DNA of 64,000 nt from assembly GCF_902168435.1 (NCBI RefSeq), contig NZ_LR656164.1:62001-126000 (forward strand), written 5' to 3'. This document shows positions 9,389 to 18,746 of the stretch, piece after piece. This DNA comes from Bacillus marasmi. Lineage in GTDB: Bacteria > Bacillota > Bacilli > Bacillales > Cytobacillaceae. How positions within the stretch are numbered: the stretch's first letter is position 1; every line of letters begins with the position of its first letter. The notes under the pieces were generated by a model. The model was not told the DNA's origin and did not search any database. It worked only from the letters and a program-made list of their open reading frames with translations. The position numbers and the translations under genes were made by a program.

Positions 9389-9562
9389 ATGAATTTGTTG
9401 AAGACTCGTGAGGAGCTATTGTTATTGATCGAAAGCAAGCGGGTGGAAATGGTTTTGGAGGCTGAAAAGTCTGGATTTTTGAGCCATCAAACATTGAAGC
9501 GAAGTAAAGAGCTGGATGAACTCCTCAATATGCATAATCAACTATCAGAAATCACAAATTAA
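9389..9562 (+). CDS. Spo0E-like aspartyl-phosphate phosphatase
   Basis: Small helical protein of 57 residues. The family signature appears as SKELDELLN near residue 41, preceded by GFLSHQTLKRS. Spo0E-family proteins dephosphorylate Spo0A~P (or relatives) and delay sporulation. GAGGTG at 9377-9382 places the start at the ATG at 9389 rather than the GTG at 9380. It is monocistronic, followed by a terminator at 9579. Which paralogue (Spo0E, YisI, YnzD) it corresponds to cannot be told. Confidence 0.8.
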   Translation: MNLLKTREELLLLIESKRVEMVLEAEKSGFLSHQTLKRSKELDELLNMHNQLSEITN

Positions 9563-9578
9563 CTTAACATAAACTCCG

Positions 9579-9606
9579 AAAGTGTTATTTTAGAATAACA
9601 CTTTTT
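9579..9606 (+). terminator. Terminator of the spo0E-like gene
   Basis: AAGTGTTATT / AATAACACTT stem followed by a T-run. Confidence 0.8.
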
Positions 9607-9960
9607 GTTTTGTTCATTTTTGGAATAAAAACGCTTACTGAAAACGTTTTATAGATTGAATATTGATTATTCAATAAAAAAGCGAGTTTTTTATTGTAGA
9701 ATAGTGTTGAAAAATGCTATATTCTTTGAAGGAATATGGTCAGTCATACAACAAGAAATATTATTCTCTACATAATAATGTTTTGTACATGAAACACGCT
9801 TGTTTGGAAAAAATAAGGCAAGTTAAAGATATCGCAAATAAAGTTTATTTATTCCAATCTGGCAGGTTTTGGCTTATAAAAGGTAGTTGTTAATGGTTGA
9901 ACGTATTTTCCGTTACTATCAGATCTTCTATATTTTATGCAGAAAAGGAGTAGGATGACA
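9607..9960 (+). promoter_or_regulatory. Long upstream region of ptsHI with weak promoter and cre-like boxes
   Basis: A candidate SigA promoter is TTGTAG (9694-9699), an 18-bp spacer and TATATT (9718-9723), giving a leader of about 230 nt. Just upstream, TAAAAACGCTTACT (9627-9640) and TGAAAACGTTTTAT (9639-9652) each resemble cre with two mismatches. ptsG and its GlcT antiterminator are not present here, so ptsHI must use its own promoter. Assignments are tentative. Confidence 0.35.
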
Positions 9961-10227
9961 ATGGTTGAAAAACAATATAAGGTTACTGCAGAAACAGGAA
10001 TCCATGCACGTCCGGCTACACTTTTAGTACAAACAGCAAGCAAGTTTAGTTCAGATATTCAGCTTGAGTATAAAGATAAGAAGGTTAATTTAAAATCGAT
10101 TATGGGTGTTATGTCACTTGGTATCGCTCAAGGCGGAGAATTCAAAATTATTGCTGACGGTAGCGATGAGCACGAAGCACTGCAAGGCTTAGAAGAAACA
10201 TTAACAAAAGAAGGACTTGCACAATAA
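9961..10227 (+). CDS. ptsH: HPr, phosphocarrier of the sugar PTS
   Basis: HPr (88 aa) passes phosphate from Enzyme I to sugar-specific EIIA proteins through His15, within [17 protein letters not shown]. Ser46, in [12 protein letters not shown], is the HPr-kinase site that makes HPr a CcpA corepressor. Starting at the ATG at 9961 places these residues exactly at 15 and 46; an upstream ATG (9955) is closer to the AAGGAG, and longer readings are unlikely. The stop overlaps the ptsI start by one base, so the two are translationally coupled. Confidence 0.97.
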   Translation: MVEKQYKVTAETGIHARPATLLVQTASKFSSDIQLEYKDKKVNLKSIMGVMSLGIAQGGEFKIIADGSDEHEALQGLEETLTKEGLAQ

Positions 10228-11939
10228 TGAAAGTATTAATGGGAATTGCAGCGTCAAGCGGGTTTGCAATAGCAAAGGCATATCGTTTAGTAGAACCTAA
10301 TCTTTCTTTTGAAAATAAAACAGTTACGGATGTTGAACAAGAGGTTGAACGTTTTCGTGCCGCGCTTTCAAAAGCGAAGGAAGAACTGTCGACGATTCGT
10401 GACCGTGCTAACATTGAGCTTGGAGCGGATAAAGCGGCGATATTTGAAGCGCATTTACTTGTGTTAAGTGATCCCGAGTTAGTTGGGCCAATTGAAGAAA
10501 GTATCAAAAATGAAAAAGTGAATGCAGAAGCAGCATTAAAAAATACTGCTGACATGTTTATTATGATGTTTGAGCAAATGGATAATGAATACATGAAAGA
10601 ACGTGCTGCAGATATTCGTGACGTAACTAAGCGTGTTCTTGCCCATTTACTTGGAGTAGCGTTAGTGAACCCAAGTATGATTTCTGAAGAAGTCATTATT
10701 GTTGCGGAGGACCTCACTCCTTCGGATACTGCACAATTAAACCGTCAGTATGTGAAAGGTTTCACGACCGATATAGGTGGAAGAACTTCTCATTCAGCGA
10801 TTATGGCTCGTTCAATGGAGATTCCAGCAGTAGTTGGAACCAAAACAGCTACCGAAACGATAAAAAATGGTGATTTAGTTATCGTAGATGGTCTAAGCGG
10901 TGAGGTTCACATTAATCCTTCTGAAGAGACCGTTAAACAATATGAGCAAAAGGCTGCCGATTACGAAGCACAAAAAGCTGAGTGGGCTAAGCTAGTAAAT
11001 GAAGCGACTGTATCTCGTGACGGTCACCATGTAGAACTAGCTGCAAACATCGGAACACCAAATGATTTAGTAGGGGTAGTCAATAACGGTGGTGAAGGAG
11101 TAGGTCTTTACCGTACCGAGTTCCTCTACATGGGCCGTGATACTCTCCCAACGGAAGAAGAGCAATACACAGCCTATAAAGCCGTATTAGAAGGCATGAA
11201 CGGGAAACCTGTTGTCGTTCGTACACTTGACATCGGGGGCGATAAAGAACTTCCATACTTACATTTACCAAAAGAGATGAATCCATTCCTGGGCTTCCGT
11301 GCTATTCGCCTTTGCCTGGAGGAACAAGAGATATTCCGCACTCAATTAAGAGCATTATTGCGTGCGAGCTCAGCAGGCAACTTAAAAATCATGTTTCCAA
11401 TGATTGCAACGATTGATGAATTCCGTCAAGCGAAAGCAGTCCTAGACGAAGAAAAGCAAAAGCTAATTGGTGAAGGAGTAATTGTTTCTGATTCAATCGA
11501 AGTTGGAATCATGGTGGAAATCCCATCAACAGCTGTACTTGCTGATTTATTTGCGAAGGAAGTTGATTTCTTCAGTATTGGTACAAATGACCTCATCCAA
11601 TATACAATGGCAGCTGATCGGATGAACGAACGTGTTTCATACCTTTATCAGCCATATAGCCCGTCAATTCTTCGCTTAGTGAAAAATGTCATTGATGCCG
11701 CCCATAAGGAAGGCAAATGGACAGGCATGTGTGGAGAAATGGCTGGAGATGAAACCGCAATCCCAGTATTATTAGGCTTAGGTTTGGATGAATTTTCGAT
11801 GAGCGCAACGTCTATTTTGAAGGCCCGCTCATTGATTAAGCGACTAAACAAGTCTGATATGGACAAATTGGCAGCTGAAGTGCTAAATATGAGCACAACT
11901 GCAGAAGTCGTTGCAGCGATCGAGACAGCAATCAAATAG
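10227..11939 (+). CDS. ptsI: PTS Enzyme I
   Basis: Phosphoenolpyruvate-protein phosphotransferase (570 aa), first enzyme of the PTS. It takes phosphate from PEP and passes it to HPr. The active-site His lies in [13 protein letters not shown] near residue 190; the C-terminal PEP-utilising barrel contains [28 protein letters not shown] and the conserved Cys in [11 protein letters not shown]. It starts at the ATG formed by TAATG overlap with ptsH and is followed by a terminator. Confidence 0.97.
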   Translation: MKVLMGIAASSGFAIAKAYRLVEPNLSFENKTVTDVEQEVERFRAALSKAKEELSTIRDRANIELGADKAAIFEAHLLVLSDPELVGPIEESIKNEKVNAEAALKNTADMFIMMFEQMDNEYMKERAADIRDVTKRVLAHLLGVALVNPSMISEEVIIVAEDLTPSDTAQLNRQYVKGFTTDIGGRTSHSAIMARSMEIPAVVGTKTATETIKNGDLVIVDGLSGEVHINPSEETVKQYEQKAADYEAQKAEWAKLVNEATVSRDGHHVELAANIGTPNDLVGVVNNGGEGVGLYRTEFLYMGRDTLPTEEEQYTAYKAVLEGMNGKPVVVRTLDIGGDKELPYLHLPKEMNPFLGFRAIRLCLEEQEIFRTQLRALLRASSAGNLKIMFPMIATIDEFRQAKAVLDEEKQKLIGEGVIVSDSIEVGIMVEIPSTAVLADLFAKEVDFFSIGTNDLIQYTMAADRMNERVSYLYQPYSPSILRLVKNVIDAAHKEGKWTGMCGEMAGDETAIPVLLGLGLDEFSMSATSILKARSLIKRLNKSDMDKLAAEVLNMSTTAEVVAAIETAIK

Positions 11940-11950
11940 ATTTGAATCGA

Positions 11951-11983
11951 AGAAGTCGATGTTAACTCATCGGCTTCTTTTAT
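11951..11983 (+). terminator. Terminator of ptsHI
   Basis: GAAGTCGATG / CATCGGCTTC hairpin followed by TTTTATTTT. Confidence 0.8.
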
Positions 11984-12045
11984 TTTGCTATTTTTTGATT
12001 ACTTTTTAATAAAAAAGGAAATTGTAGGAAAGAGGAGGGAAATCA

Positions 12046-12501
12046 ATGAATTTTAATAAAATATTACCAGTCTTTTTCGTTTTCGTATTCTTGGTAGGTT
12101 GCACATCCTACACGGAGCAGTTAGTAGCAAATCATCACGCTGAAGCAGTTTTAACTAAAAATAATGAGCTGCAATTCCGATTGAAAATAAATGATTCGAT
12201 GCTTAAAAAAGCCCAAACTTATAAGGTGAAGATTTCCATACATAACGACGAATTGGCTCAAGCTTTAGGTGCAAGTGAAATCATCTATGGTCAGGACATC
12301 GTTTATTCTGGTGAATACTTAGAAACAACAGAAGATGGTCTTCAATTCATCAATATGACGCCGATTGCACTACAAAAGGATTTACATCCCTTTGAGATAC
12401 AAAAAATGATAGTAAATGACGAAGCGATAACAGTAGAAGTATTCAATGATCAAAAGGTCTTGGCAAGGGCGACGTTGACCAATTTTTCCACTCAGCTTTA
12501 G
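12046..12501 (+). CDS. Hypothetical lipoprotein
   Basis: Secreted lipoprotein of 151 residues. A short lysine-containing N-terminus and hydrophobic core end in the lipobox LVGC, with Cys at about residue 20. The mature part looks beta-rich (FRLKINDSMLKKAQTYKVKI...), but I recognise no family. The ATG has an excellent AGAGGAGGG Shine-Dalgarno. It lies alone between ptsI and ykwC. Confidence 0.7.
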   Translation: MNFNKILPVFFVFVFLVGCTSYTEQLVANHHAEAVLTKNNELQFRLKINDSMLKKAQTYKVKISIHNDELAQALGASEIIYGQDIVYSGEYLETTEDGLQFINMTPIALQKDLHPFEIQKMIVNDEAITVEVFNDQKVLARATLTNFSTQL

Positions 12502-12615
12502 AAATGAGGCGGTTTTAAAAAATGAGTCATAAAACTTGGTTTTATAGGGTTTCTCGTTTTCATTAAGTAATTTAAACTGCTAAAATAGTCTTATTACAAG
12601 TTTGGAGGGGAAAGC

Positions 12616-13491
12616 ATGATTCAACAAGATAACACCGTAATAGGCTTTATTGGCATAGGAGTAATGGGTAAAAGTATAGCACGACATTTATTGACAGCTG
12701 GCTATCCAGTAATTGTTTATACGAGAACGAAAACAAAAGCTGAAGAACTGATTGAGCAGGGGGCAAAATGGGCTCAAACTACAAAGGAAATCGCCCAATC
12801 GGCAAATGTCATCTTTACGATGGTAGGGTTACCGACTGATGTCGAAGAGGTGTATTTTGGTGAAAACGGCTTAATTCCAAATGCAAATAACGATACATAT
12901 TTAATTGATATGACCACATCAACTCCATCATTAGCAGCGAAAATTTATCAGGCGGCAGAAGAAAGAGGACTCCATGCCTTAGATGCTCCAGTTTCCGGAG
13001 GGGATATTGGTGCACGCGATGGCAAATTGTCGATTATGGTTGGGGGAGAGGCTGCAGATTTTAGTGCAGTAGAACCTTTGCTTCAACATTTTGGTACTAA
13101 TATCGTCTATCAGGGTCCAGCAGGTGCTGGCCAACATACGAAAATGTGCAATCAAATTACGATTGCATCCAACATGATCGGGGTTTGTGAAGCGCTTGTT
13201 TATGCGAAAAACGCTGGACTTGATGCCGAAAAGGTTTTAAAAAGCATCTCAACTGGTGCTGCTGGCAGCTGGTCGTTGTCAAACCTCGGACCTCGCATGG
13301 TCAATGGAGATTTTGAACCAGGTTTTTATATAAAACACTTTATTAAGGATATGAAGATTGCACTTGCAGAAGCTGAGGTGATGGGTATCAAGCTACCAGG
13401 ACTCACTTTAGCAAAATCCCTATATCAGCAATTGGCTGACGAAGGTGAAGAAAACAGCGGAACGCAAGCATTGTACAAATACTGGAATTAA
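12616..13491 (+). CDS. ykwC: Beta-hydroxyacid dehydrogenase family oxidoreductase (YkwC)
   Basis: NAD(P)-dependent dehydrogenase of the 3-hydroxyisobutyrate dehydrogenase / tartronate semialdehyde reductase family (291 aa). Visible features are the Rossmann glycine motif GFIGIGVMGKSIARHLL, the substrate-binding LDAPVSGGDIGARDGKLSIMVGG, and the catalytic-Lys helix GAGQHTKMCNQI. The true substrate is unknown. A GGAGGGG Shine-Dalgarno precedes the ATG. The location downstream of ptsHI agrees with B. subtilis ykwC. Confidence 0.85.
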   Translation: MIQQDNTVIGFIGIGVMGKSIARHLLTAGYPVIVYTRTKTKAEELIEQGAKWAQTTKEIAQSANVIFTMVGLPTDVEEVYFGENGLIPNANNDTYLIDMTTSTPSLAAKIYQAAEERGLHALDAPVSGGDIGARDGKLSIMVGGEAADFSAVEPLLQHFGTNIVYQGPAGAGQHTKMCNQITIASNMIGVCEALVYAKNAGLDAEKVLKSISTGAAGSWSLSNLGPRMVNGDFEPGFYIKHFIKDMKIALAEAEVMGIKLPGLTLAKSLYQQLADEGEENSGTQALYKYWN

Positions 13492-13577
13492 TCGGTCATT
13501 CACACAAAAGATGCCATGAATGAATCCTCCTAAACAATCGAAAATAAACATGTACGAAATCGAAGGAGGAAATTTTC

Positions 13578-13760
13578 ATGGCGAAAAGAACGAAAAAAAG
13601 TGACCCTCAGCAAAAAAATAAAAAAGGATTTGACTCAGCTGTGCTGAATGCAGAATTTGCTCATGAAATGGGTAGTGCTGCAACAAATAAAATCCATCAT
13701 GACAAAGCAAAAAAAGAAAAGGCTCTAAAAAATAACGGCAAGTACCATGGCATAAAATAA
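13578..13760 (+). CDS. Small basic Lys-rich protein, possibly spore-associated
   Basis: Sixty residues, very lysine-rich at both ends (AKRTKKSDPQQKNKKGF; KAKKEKALKNNGKYHGIK) with a central SAVLNAEFAHEMG. GAAGGAGG stands at a proper distance from the ATG. The composition and the AEFA-E-type core vaguely recall small spore-core proteins (gamma-SASP, YfhD), but I cannot assign it. It is convergent with patA, sharing a bidirectional hairpin. Confidence 0.65.
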   Translation: MAKRTKKSDPQQKNKKGFDSAVLNAEFAHEMGSAATNKIHHDKAKKEKALKNNGKYHGIK

Positions 13761-13771
13761 AATACAATCAA

Positions 13772-13819
13772 TAAGGGTCAGGCTGCATCGTAACAAAAGT
13801 TATGCACACCTGACCCTTA
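13772..13819. terminator. Bidirectional terminator before patA
   Basis: TAAGGGTCAGG / CCTGACCCTTA inverted repeat with a 26-nt loop between convergent genes. Confidence 0.75.
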
Positions 13820-13823
13820 CATT

Positions 13824-14975
13824 TTATAAATATTCTTTTAAGTACTTTTCCAATCTGTTTAACGCTTCCTCCAGCGTATTCTGAGAATAGGCATATGAGA
13901 TACGGAAATATCCCTCACCGTATTGACCAAAGGCACTTCCAGGCACACAAGCTACTCCTACTTTTTCAACGAGTGAAAGGCAAAATTCAAATGAATTCAA
14001 AGGAGTATTCGGTTTTTTAACAAAGAAATAAAAGGCACCGTCAGGTTTTACCACTTCAAGATTCATTGCGACGAGTCGATGATATACATAATCACGACGT
14101 TTCATATATTCACTTTTCATTGGCAGCGCATCATCAATTCCAACGGTTAATGCTTGTAATGCAGCCATTTGTGAAATTGAACTAGCACAGGTTACATTGT
14201 ATTGATGAACCTTTAATATATGTTTTGCAATACTCTCGGGTGCAAACACCATGCCAATTCGCCAGCCAGTCATCGAATGTGATTTGGACAAGCCGTTTAT
14301 GACAATGGTTTGCTCTTTTATGAAGTTCGCAATCGATACATGTTCTCCTTCAAAAGATAATTCACTGTAAATTTCATCAGCAAGGATAAAAATATCGCGA
14401 TTTTTTACAAGCTCTGCTATTTCCTGTAATTCAGCTTTTGTTAAACTAACTCCTGTTGGATTCGATGGATATGGTAGAATAATACAACGGGTCTTTTCGG
14501 TTATGTAAGATTCAATCAAACTTGCGGTCATTCTAAATTGATGTTCACGAAGGTCAATGTATACCGGTTTAGCCCCACAGAGATGGATAATGGGTTCGTA
14601 GCCGGGATAAACAGGTCCAGGTAAAATGACTTCGGTACCTTCTGTCAAAATAGTTCTAAGGGCGATATCAATCGCCTCGCTTGCTCCTGTAGTAATAATG
14701 ACTTCAGTTTCTGCATGATAATCGATACCATATTTCTTTTGATAAAAATTGGTTGCTGCTTTACGTAGTGAAATCATTCCGGCATTATGAGTGTATGAGG
14801 TGAAATTATCATCAATTGCTTGCTTGGCTGCTTCCTTTACATGGTCCGGTGTAGGGAAGTCAGGCTGACCAATTGTTAATGAAATCATATCCTTAGTATC
14901 TGCTACCATATTAAAAAATTTGCGTATACCTGATATTTCGATTTCTTTAACTCTTTGATTAATTAAATGCTCCAC
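13824..14975 (-). CDS. patA: Aminotransferase A (PatA)
   Basis: Fold-type I PLP aminotransferase of 383 residues. It contains the substrate-loop LTIGQPDFPTPDHVK, the PSNPTG motif, the DEIYSEL PLP-pyridine Asp, and the Schiff-base Lys in INGLSKSHSMTGWRIG. PatA-type enzymes act in lysine/diaminopimelate-related transamination; the exact substrate is not certain. A GGAAGG Shine-Dalgarno sits eight bases before the GTG at 14975, while the ATG at 14984 follows it directly, so GTG is preferred; this also matches the N-terminus of B. subtilis PatA. Confidence 0.88.
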   Translation of the reverse strand: MEHLINQRVKEIEISGIRKFFNMVADTKDMISLTIGQPDFPTPDHVKEAAKQAIDDNFTSYTHNAGMISLRKAATNFYQKKYGIDYHAETEVIITTGASEAIDIALRTILTEGTEVILPGPVYPGYEPIIHLCGAKPVYIDLREHQFRMTASLIESYITEKTRCIILPYPSNPTGVSLTKAELQEIAELVKNRDIFILADEIYSELSFEGEHVSIANFIKEQTIVINGLSKSHSMTGWRIGMVFAPESIAKHILKVHQYNVTCASSISQMAALQALTVGIDDALPMKSEYMKRRDYVYHRLVAMNLEVVKPDGAFYFFVKKPNTPLNSFEFCLSLVEKVGVACVPGSAFGQYGEGYFRISYAYSQNTLEEALNRLEKYLKEYL

Positions 14976-15109
14976 TTTTTTCATCCTTCCAAATGCTGAT
15001 ACATCATTTTTATATTTTATTAAAGTTTTTCGATTCTTTTAATTTATCATAAACAATAAAAGACTGGAAAACAAAAAATTATTGCCAAAGGTAAAGGTTG
15101 GGGAAGAAT

Positions 15110-16105
15110 TTGATTCGGATATGTGCAATAAGAAACGATGGAGTGTTCCTTAAAGATTTGAAATTAAAAGAGCTAAAAGATAAGGAGATCGTCTGGTATT
15201 GGGTTGATTTTGTATCACCTACTAATGAGGAATCGAACTTACTTTCGAGCTACTTTAAATTCCATCCACTATCAGTAGAAGATAGTCTGGATGAATTTAC
15301 GCAGAGACCAAAAATTGATTTCTACGAAGGCTATATCTTCTTAGTTTTACATGCGATTCATCAAGATAGTCTCGTACCATATGAGGTAGATGTTTTTGTC
15401 GGCGACAAGTTTATCGTTACTTATCAACAAAAAACAATCCGAAATTTAAATAATCTTTGGGATAAAATGCGCAAGGATGAACGCTTCCGAGAAGGTCCGT
15501 TCCACGTTTTGCATGCGGTGATTGATAGTCTTGTTGACGATTATTTTCCGCCGATATACCGACTAGAGGACCAAATTAATTCAATAGAGGATAATTCTGA
15601 AAAAGAAAGCATCCATGTGCTAATAGAAAAGCTATTTGATATAAGAGCAGACTTATCTAAATTAAGAAGGACTCTTGTTCCGATGGGCGATTTGCTTTAT
15701 CGAATCATCCATTCTGAACGTCTCAGTCATTTAAAGGAACACCGTCTTTATTTTTTTGACGTGTATGATCATTTATTAAAGCTTAATGAAATGCTGGAAT
15801 CGTATCGAGATTTTTCATCAGATATTCGTGATAGCTACTTATCGGTAAATTCCAATACGATGAATAGTATTATGATGACACTCACTGTTATAACCACCAT
15901 TTTTATGCCACTTACTTTTATCGCGGGCATTTATGGAATGAATTTTGAACATATGCCAGAGCTTCACTGGCAATATGGTTACTTTTTCATATTAGGAATA
16001 ATGGGGCTCATTGCACTGTTTATGTTTTTTTATTTTCGCGCCAAAGGTTGGTTTAAGCTTGGGCGAATGAGGGAGCGTAAGAAGCGAAAAATAAATATTA
16101 GATAA
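15110..16105 (+). CDS. corA: CorA-type divalent cation transporter
   Basis: CorA family Mg2+/Co2+ channel subunit (about 331 aa): a long cytoplasmic N-terminal domain, then two C-terminal membrane helices joined by the YGMNFEHMPEL loop, whose GMN triplet is the selectivity signature. The basic tail (MRERKKRKINIR) is typical. The longest reading starts at TTG 15098; the GGTTGGGGAAG stretch fits better with the TTG at 15110, giving MIRICAI. No Mg2+ riboswitch was recognised upstream. Confidence 0.9.
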   Translation: MIRICAIRNDGVFLKDLKLKELKDKEIVWYWVDFVSPTNEESNLLSSYFKFHPLSVEDSLDEFTQRPKIDFYEGYIFLVLHAIHQDSLVPYEVDVFVGDKFIVTYQQKTIRNLNNLWDKMRKDERFREGPFHVLHAVIDSLVDDYFPPIYRLEDQINSIEDNSEKESIHVLIEKLFDIRADLSKLRRTLVPMGDLLYRIIHSERLSHLKEHRLYFFDVYDHLLKLNEMLESYRDFSSDIRDSYLSVNSNTMNSIMMTLTVITTIFMPLTFIAGIYGMNFEHMPELHWQYGYFFILGIMGLIALFMFFYFRAKGWFKLGRMRERKKRKINIR

Positions 16106-16116
16106 CAAGCCAATAA

Positions 16117-16147
16117 AAAAGGATGACTAAATAATCGTCATCCTTTT
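16117..16147. terminator. Bidirectional terminator after corA
   Basis: AAAAGGATGAC / GTCATCCTTTT stem between convergent genes. Confidence 0.85.
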
Positions 16148-16161
16148 CGTATGGTGTTTTG

Positions 16162-16365
16162 TTAATAACCATATTCCCAATCTACTTCTGCTTCGTGCCA
16201 TAGTACTGGAGAAACTTCGCCAAAATCAACCTGATTGTTTTCGAGCTCGCAATTGCAGTGAGCACATCCACATTGCTGCTTCAATGTTTCATACACTTCA
16301 TGATCAACGTTTTCGATAAAAATAACCCTTTGATTAGGTTGATAAAGAATGGCAGTTCCCTTCAT
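16162..16365 (-). CDS. Small Cys-cluster hypothetical protein
   Basis: A 67-residue protein with a CGCAHCNCE cluster around residues 33-41 and an acidic, tryptophan-containing C-terminus. The cysteine spacing suggests metal or Fe-S binding, but the family is not recognised. The open frame extends to 16434, but AGGGAGAG lies correctly before the ATG at 16365, so the shorter form is chosen. Confidence 0.6.
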   Translation of the reverse strand: MKGTAILYQPNQRVIFIENVDHEVYETLKQQCGCAHCNCELENNQVDFGEVSPVLWHEAEVDWEYGY

Positions 16366-16434
16366 GAAAAATCTCTCCCTATAAAATATTGTCCATAAAG
16401 AATTGTGAACAAATAATCTGGCAAAATGTTCCAC

Positions 16435-16617
16435 TAACTGTTTACGACTGTATTGTATTCCTGATTCAGATAAAGGTCTAGCTGTAATAAAGAAAGTTCA
16501 CAAAATAATCAATATTTTGTGATATATCTCGCAATTTTAAGAAATAAGCGAAATTTATCACCAACCTTCGTTTGGATTATAGTGAAAGAATCGAAAATAA
16601 TTGCGCTGGAAATTGAA
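16435..16617. other. Intergenic, no feature assigned
   Basis: AT-rich stretch upstream of the Cys-cluster gene and downstream of ykyB. It presumably carries the promoter of the Cys-cluster gene; none is clear enough to call. Confidence 0.4.
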
Positions 16618-16653
16618 AACGGGTAACCGCTGATGTATTGGTGGTTACCCGTT
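16618..16653 (-). terminator. Terminator of ykyB
   Basis: An 11-bp stem AACGGGTAACC / GGTTACCCGTT; on the minus strand it is followed by TTTTCAATTT, about 70 bp after the ykyB stop. Confidence 0.65.
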
Positions 16654-16724
16654 TGATGTATCATATTCGCTAAAGCTTGTCCGTAGAACAAGAGCTTATA
16701 AAAACTAAATCGACCTGTAATAGG

Positions 16725-17204
16725 TTAAAAATAGCTTTCTCCAAGTCGTTTAAATTGAGGCTGTCGTGCCTTTGGCTTTCCTGTTCCTTTTGATTTTTCA
16801 CATTCTTCTTTTTCGCAGATGCCAGTATAGCTTTGCAGTAATATTTTTGCAATAGTGAGCGGTAATCGCGTTTTAGGGTTTTTTACGTGCTCGCTTAGTT
16901 TTCCTAGGTGAGGAAGTGAAGTGAAATCTTCTTTTGATGGGGGAATATGAAAAGAATAGTTACCACTTACCACGAGTACATCGGATTGCTGCTGACTGTA
17001 TTTAGGATTTGCAGAAAAGTGAAGTCCAACCTTTTTAGCCTTACCTTCGCGTAGCATTTTTTTTAAAGCTTCGTGTTTGAGCTTATATAAATACTTTGGA
17101 TTCGTGGCTGTTTTTGCATGCCGATTAACGATGAAGATTGCTTGTGAGAGGTTATCAACTGTTGGAATCAGTTTTTGAGGATGATTATTCCTGTCCCGGT
17201 TCAA
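16725..17204 (-). CDS. ykyB: YkyB-family protein
   Basis: Protein of 159 residues matching Bacillus YkyB across its length: LSQAIFIVNRHAKTATNPKYLY, KKVGLHFSANPKYSQQQSDVLVV, PPSKEDFTSLPHLGKL and the C-terminal FKRLGESYF. The function is unknown to me; it is soluble and basic. It follows patA/corA in the same order as the B. subtilis patA-ykyB-ykuE region. An AAGGAGATC Shine-Dalgarno precedes the start. Confidence 0.85.
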   Translation of the reverse strand: MNRDRNNHPQKLIPTVDNLSQAIFIVNRHAKTATNPKYLYKLKHEALKKMLREGKAKKVGLHFSANPKYSQQQSDVLVVSGNYSFHIPPSKEDFTSLPHLGKLSEHVKNPKTRLPLTIAKILLQSYTGICEKEECEKSKGTGKPKARQPQFKRLGESYF

Positions 17205-17299
17205 TAGTAAGATCTCCTTTCAGTGGTTTAATTTATTATACCCCTAAGTAGCTATGTTAAGAAAGGAAAATTCCAATGTTTTTCCTTTATTTTTTTAAA

Positions 17300-17325
17300 A
17301 GAGGAAGCACGAAGCTTCCTCGATT
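17300..17325 (-). terminator. Terminator of the Pro/Tyr-rich gene
   Basis: GAGGAAGC / GCTTCCTC hairpin downstream of the minus-strand gene, followed on that strand by TTTT. Confidence 0.7.
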
Positions 17326-17340
17326 ATTATTATATCCATT

Positions 17341-17571
17341 TTAGCGGTATGGATATGGACCTGGACCGTAGCCATATGGGGTTGGGGGATAGCCTGGGTA
17401 TGGTGGATATGGTGGGTATGGTGGTGGGCAACAAGGTCGATTAAAGAAAAACGGACTCGCTGCTAATCCTAATGCTCCCCCAGCAAGAAACGGCAATAAG
17501 CCAAAACCTATGAAACGTTGATCCTCGTATCCACGGTAAGCATTTGGTTGGTAGGGATGGGCATGATACAT
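17341..17571 (-). CDS. Pro/Tyr/Gly-rich spore-surface-like protein
   Basis: A 76-residue protein with a hydrophobic middle (FIGFGLLPFLAGGALGLAASPFFF) and a C-terminal PPYPPYPPYPGYPPTPYGYG tail with CC before it. The composition resembles small coat or spore-surface proteins of Bacillus, but there is no defined family match. GAGGAGG upstream selects the ATG at 17571 over the upstream in-frame start at 17589. A sporulation-type -10 (CATAGAATA, 17618-17610 minus strand) lies upstream, with a poor -35. Confidence 0.6.
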   Translation of the reverse strand: MYHAHPYQPNAYRGYEDQRFIGFGLLPFLAGGALGLAASPFFFNRPCCPPPYPPYPPYPGYPPTPYGYGPGPYPYR

Positions 17572-17675
17572 TGTTTTTTTCCTCCTCATAAAAAACTGCC
17601 TTTCCTTCTTATTCTATGGAAACAGCAAATGAATGAGCATGTCTTATATGTTAGGAGAGAAAAGTGAGTATATAA

Positions 17676-18569
17676 TTAGGCATTTCTAGCCAGTGTAAAG
17701 ATAGTTAGTTCGGGTTGCGATAGGAATCGGAACGGAAGTCTGGTAGTACCAATGCCACGATTAACATATAGTGATAATTGGTGACCTTGATTTTTCAACT
17801 GATAAATTCCTTCTGTGTATTTCTCTGCAAAAGGTGGTGTTACCAGTGCTCCCATAAAAGGCACTTTAATTTGACCGCCATGGCTGTGTCCGCTAATTTG
17901 CCAATGTATCCCGTATTGGACAGCTTGGTCCGCTAAATCAGGGGCATGGCTCAATAGAATTTTAAAGCCATCTGAACGTACATTTGTCATCGCTGCTTCA
18001 AAATTGGGTTTCCCAAGCATTGCATCGTCAATTCCAATAAAGTCAATTCGACTTCCATCCAACAGTTGGATTGGAACTGCTTTGTTTTGTAATACAATAA
18101 AGTCTGATTGACTCATAATTGAATGGTAAATCTCTGAACCGTAGCCACCATGATCGTGGTTGCCGTAAATACAAAACTTGCCTAGTGGCGCTTTTAGCTT
18201 TTTTAATAGCGCCGGAATTTTTTCTGTTTCGCCATAGCGATTGGGTTCATCCATTAGGTCTCCGGTAAATAAAATAATATCAGGCGATAGGGAATTGATT
18301 TTTGTAATTAACCGCTCAAATTGATTTAAATCATAGTTAAAACCTAGATGTGTATCACTAAATTGGATGATTCTACATCCTTCAAAGCCTGATGGTATGA
18401 GATGATGTAAAATCGTTTGTTCCGTAACTTTCAGCATTCTTGTTTCGATTTCACGAGCATAATAATATATTCCCGAGCTTGCGCCCACTGCAATTACAGT
18501 GGTTCCAAACAGCTTTTTTAAGAAGGACCTTCTTGAAACCTTTTTTTGCATAGTACTACTCCCGTTCAT
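17676..18569 (-). CDS. ykuE: Tat-exported metallophosphoesterase (YkuE)
   Basis: Calcineurin-like phosphoesterase (about 297 aa) with a twin-arginine signal SRRSFLKKLFGTT followed by a hydrophobic helix. Metal motifs appear in order: DTHLG (near residue 75), GDLMD (near 104), GNHDHGG (near 138) and GHSHGG (near 228). B. subtilis YkuE is a known Tat substrate retained at the wall. Two starts are plausible: ATG 18569 (AAAGGA) and ATG 18551 (GGGAG). The substrate is unknown. Confidence 0.9.
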   Translation of the reverse strand: MNGSSTMQKKVSRRSFLKKLFGTTVIAVGASSGIYYYAREIETRMLKVTEQTILHHLIPSGFEGCRIIQFSDTHLGFNYDLNQFERLITKINSLSPDIILFTGDLMDEPNRYGETEKIPALLKKLKAPLGKFCIYGNHDHGGYGSEIYHSIMSQSDFIVLQNKAVPIQLLDGSRIDFIGIDDAMLGKPNFEAAMTNVRSDGFKILLSHAPDLADQAVQYGIHWQISGHSHGGQIKVPFMGALVTPPFAEKYTEGIYQLKNQGHQLSLYVNRGIGTTRLPFRFLSQPELTIFTLARNA

Positions 18570-18713
18570 ATCAAAAGTCCTTTATATCCTATCAAAAAAA
18601 AGGGGTTAAAAAAAGCAAAGGGCATATTAAATATACATTACAACTTGGCATAATTAATATATACTTGTCCATTTGCTCATATATTCAAAATAGAAGGCGA
18701 TAAAATAAAAAAA

Positions 18714-18738
18714 AATGCCTCGTGTTCTCTGAGGCATT
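18714..18738 (-). terminator. Terminator of the C39-type peptidase gene
   Basis: AATGCCTC / GAGGCATT hairpin; on the minus strand it is followed by a long T-run. Confidence 0.85.
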
Positions 18739-18746
18739 AATTCCAA

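Noticed and set aside
15001-15109. Mg2+ riboswitch (M-box or ykoK-type) before corA
   Set aside because: The gap is short and AT-rich with no stem structure of that size.
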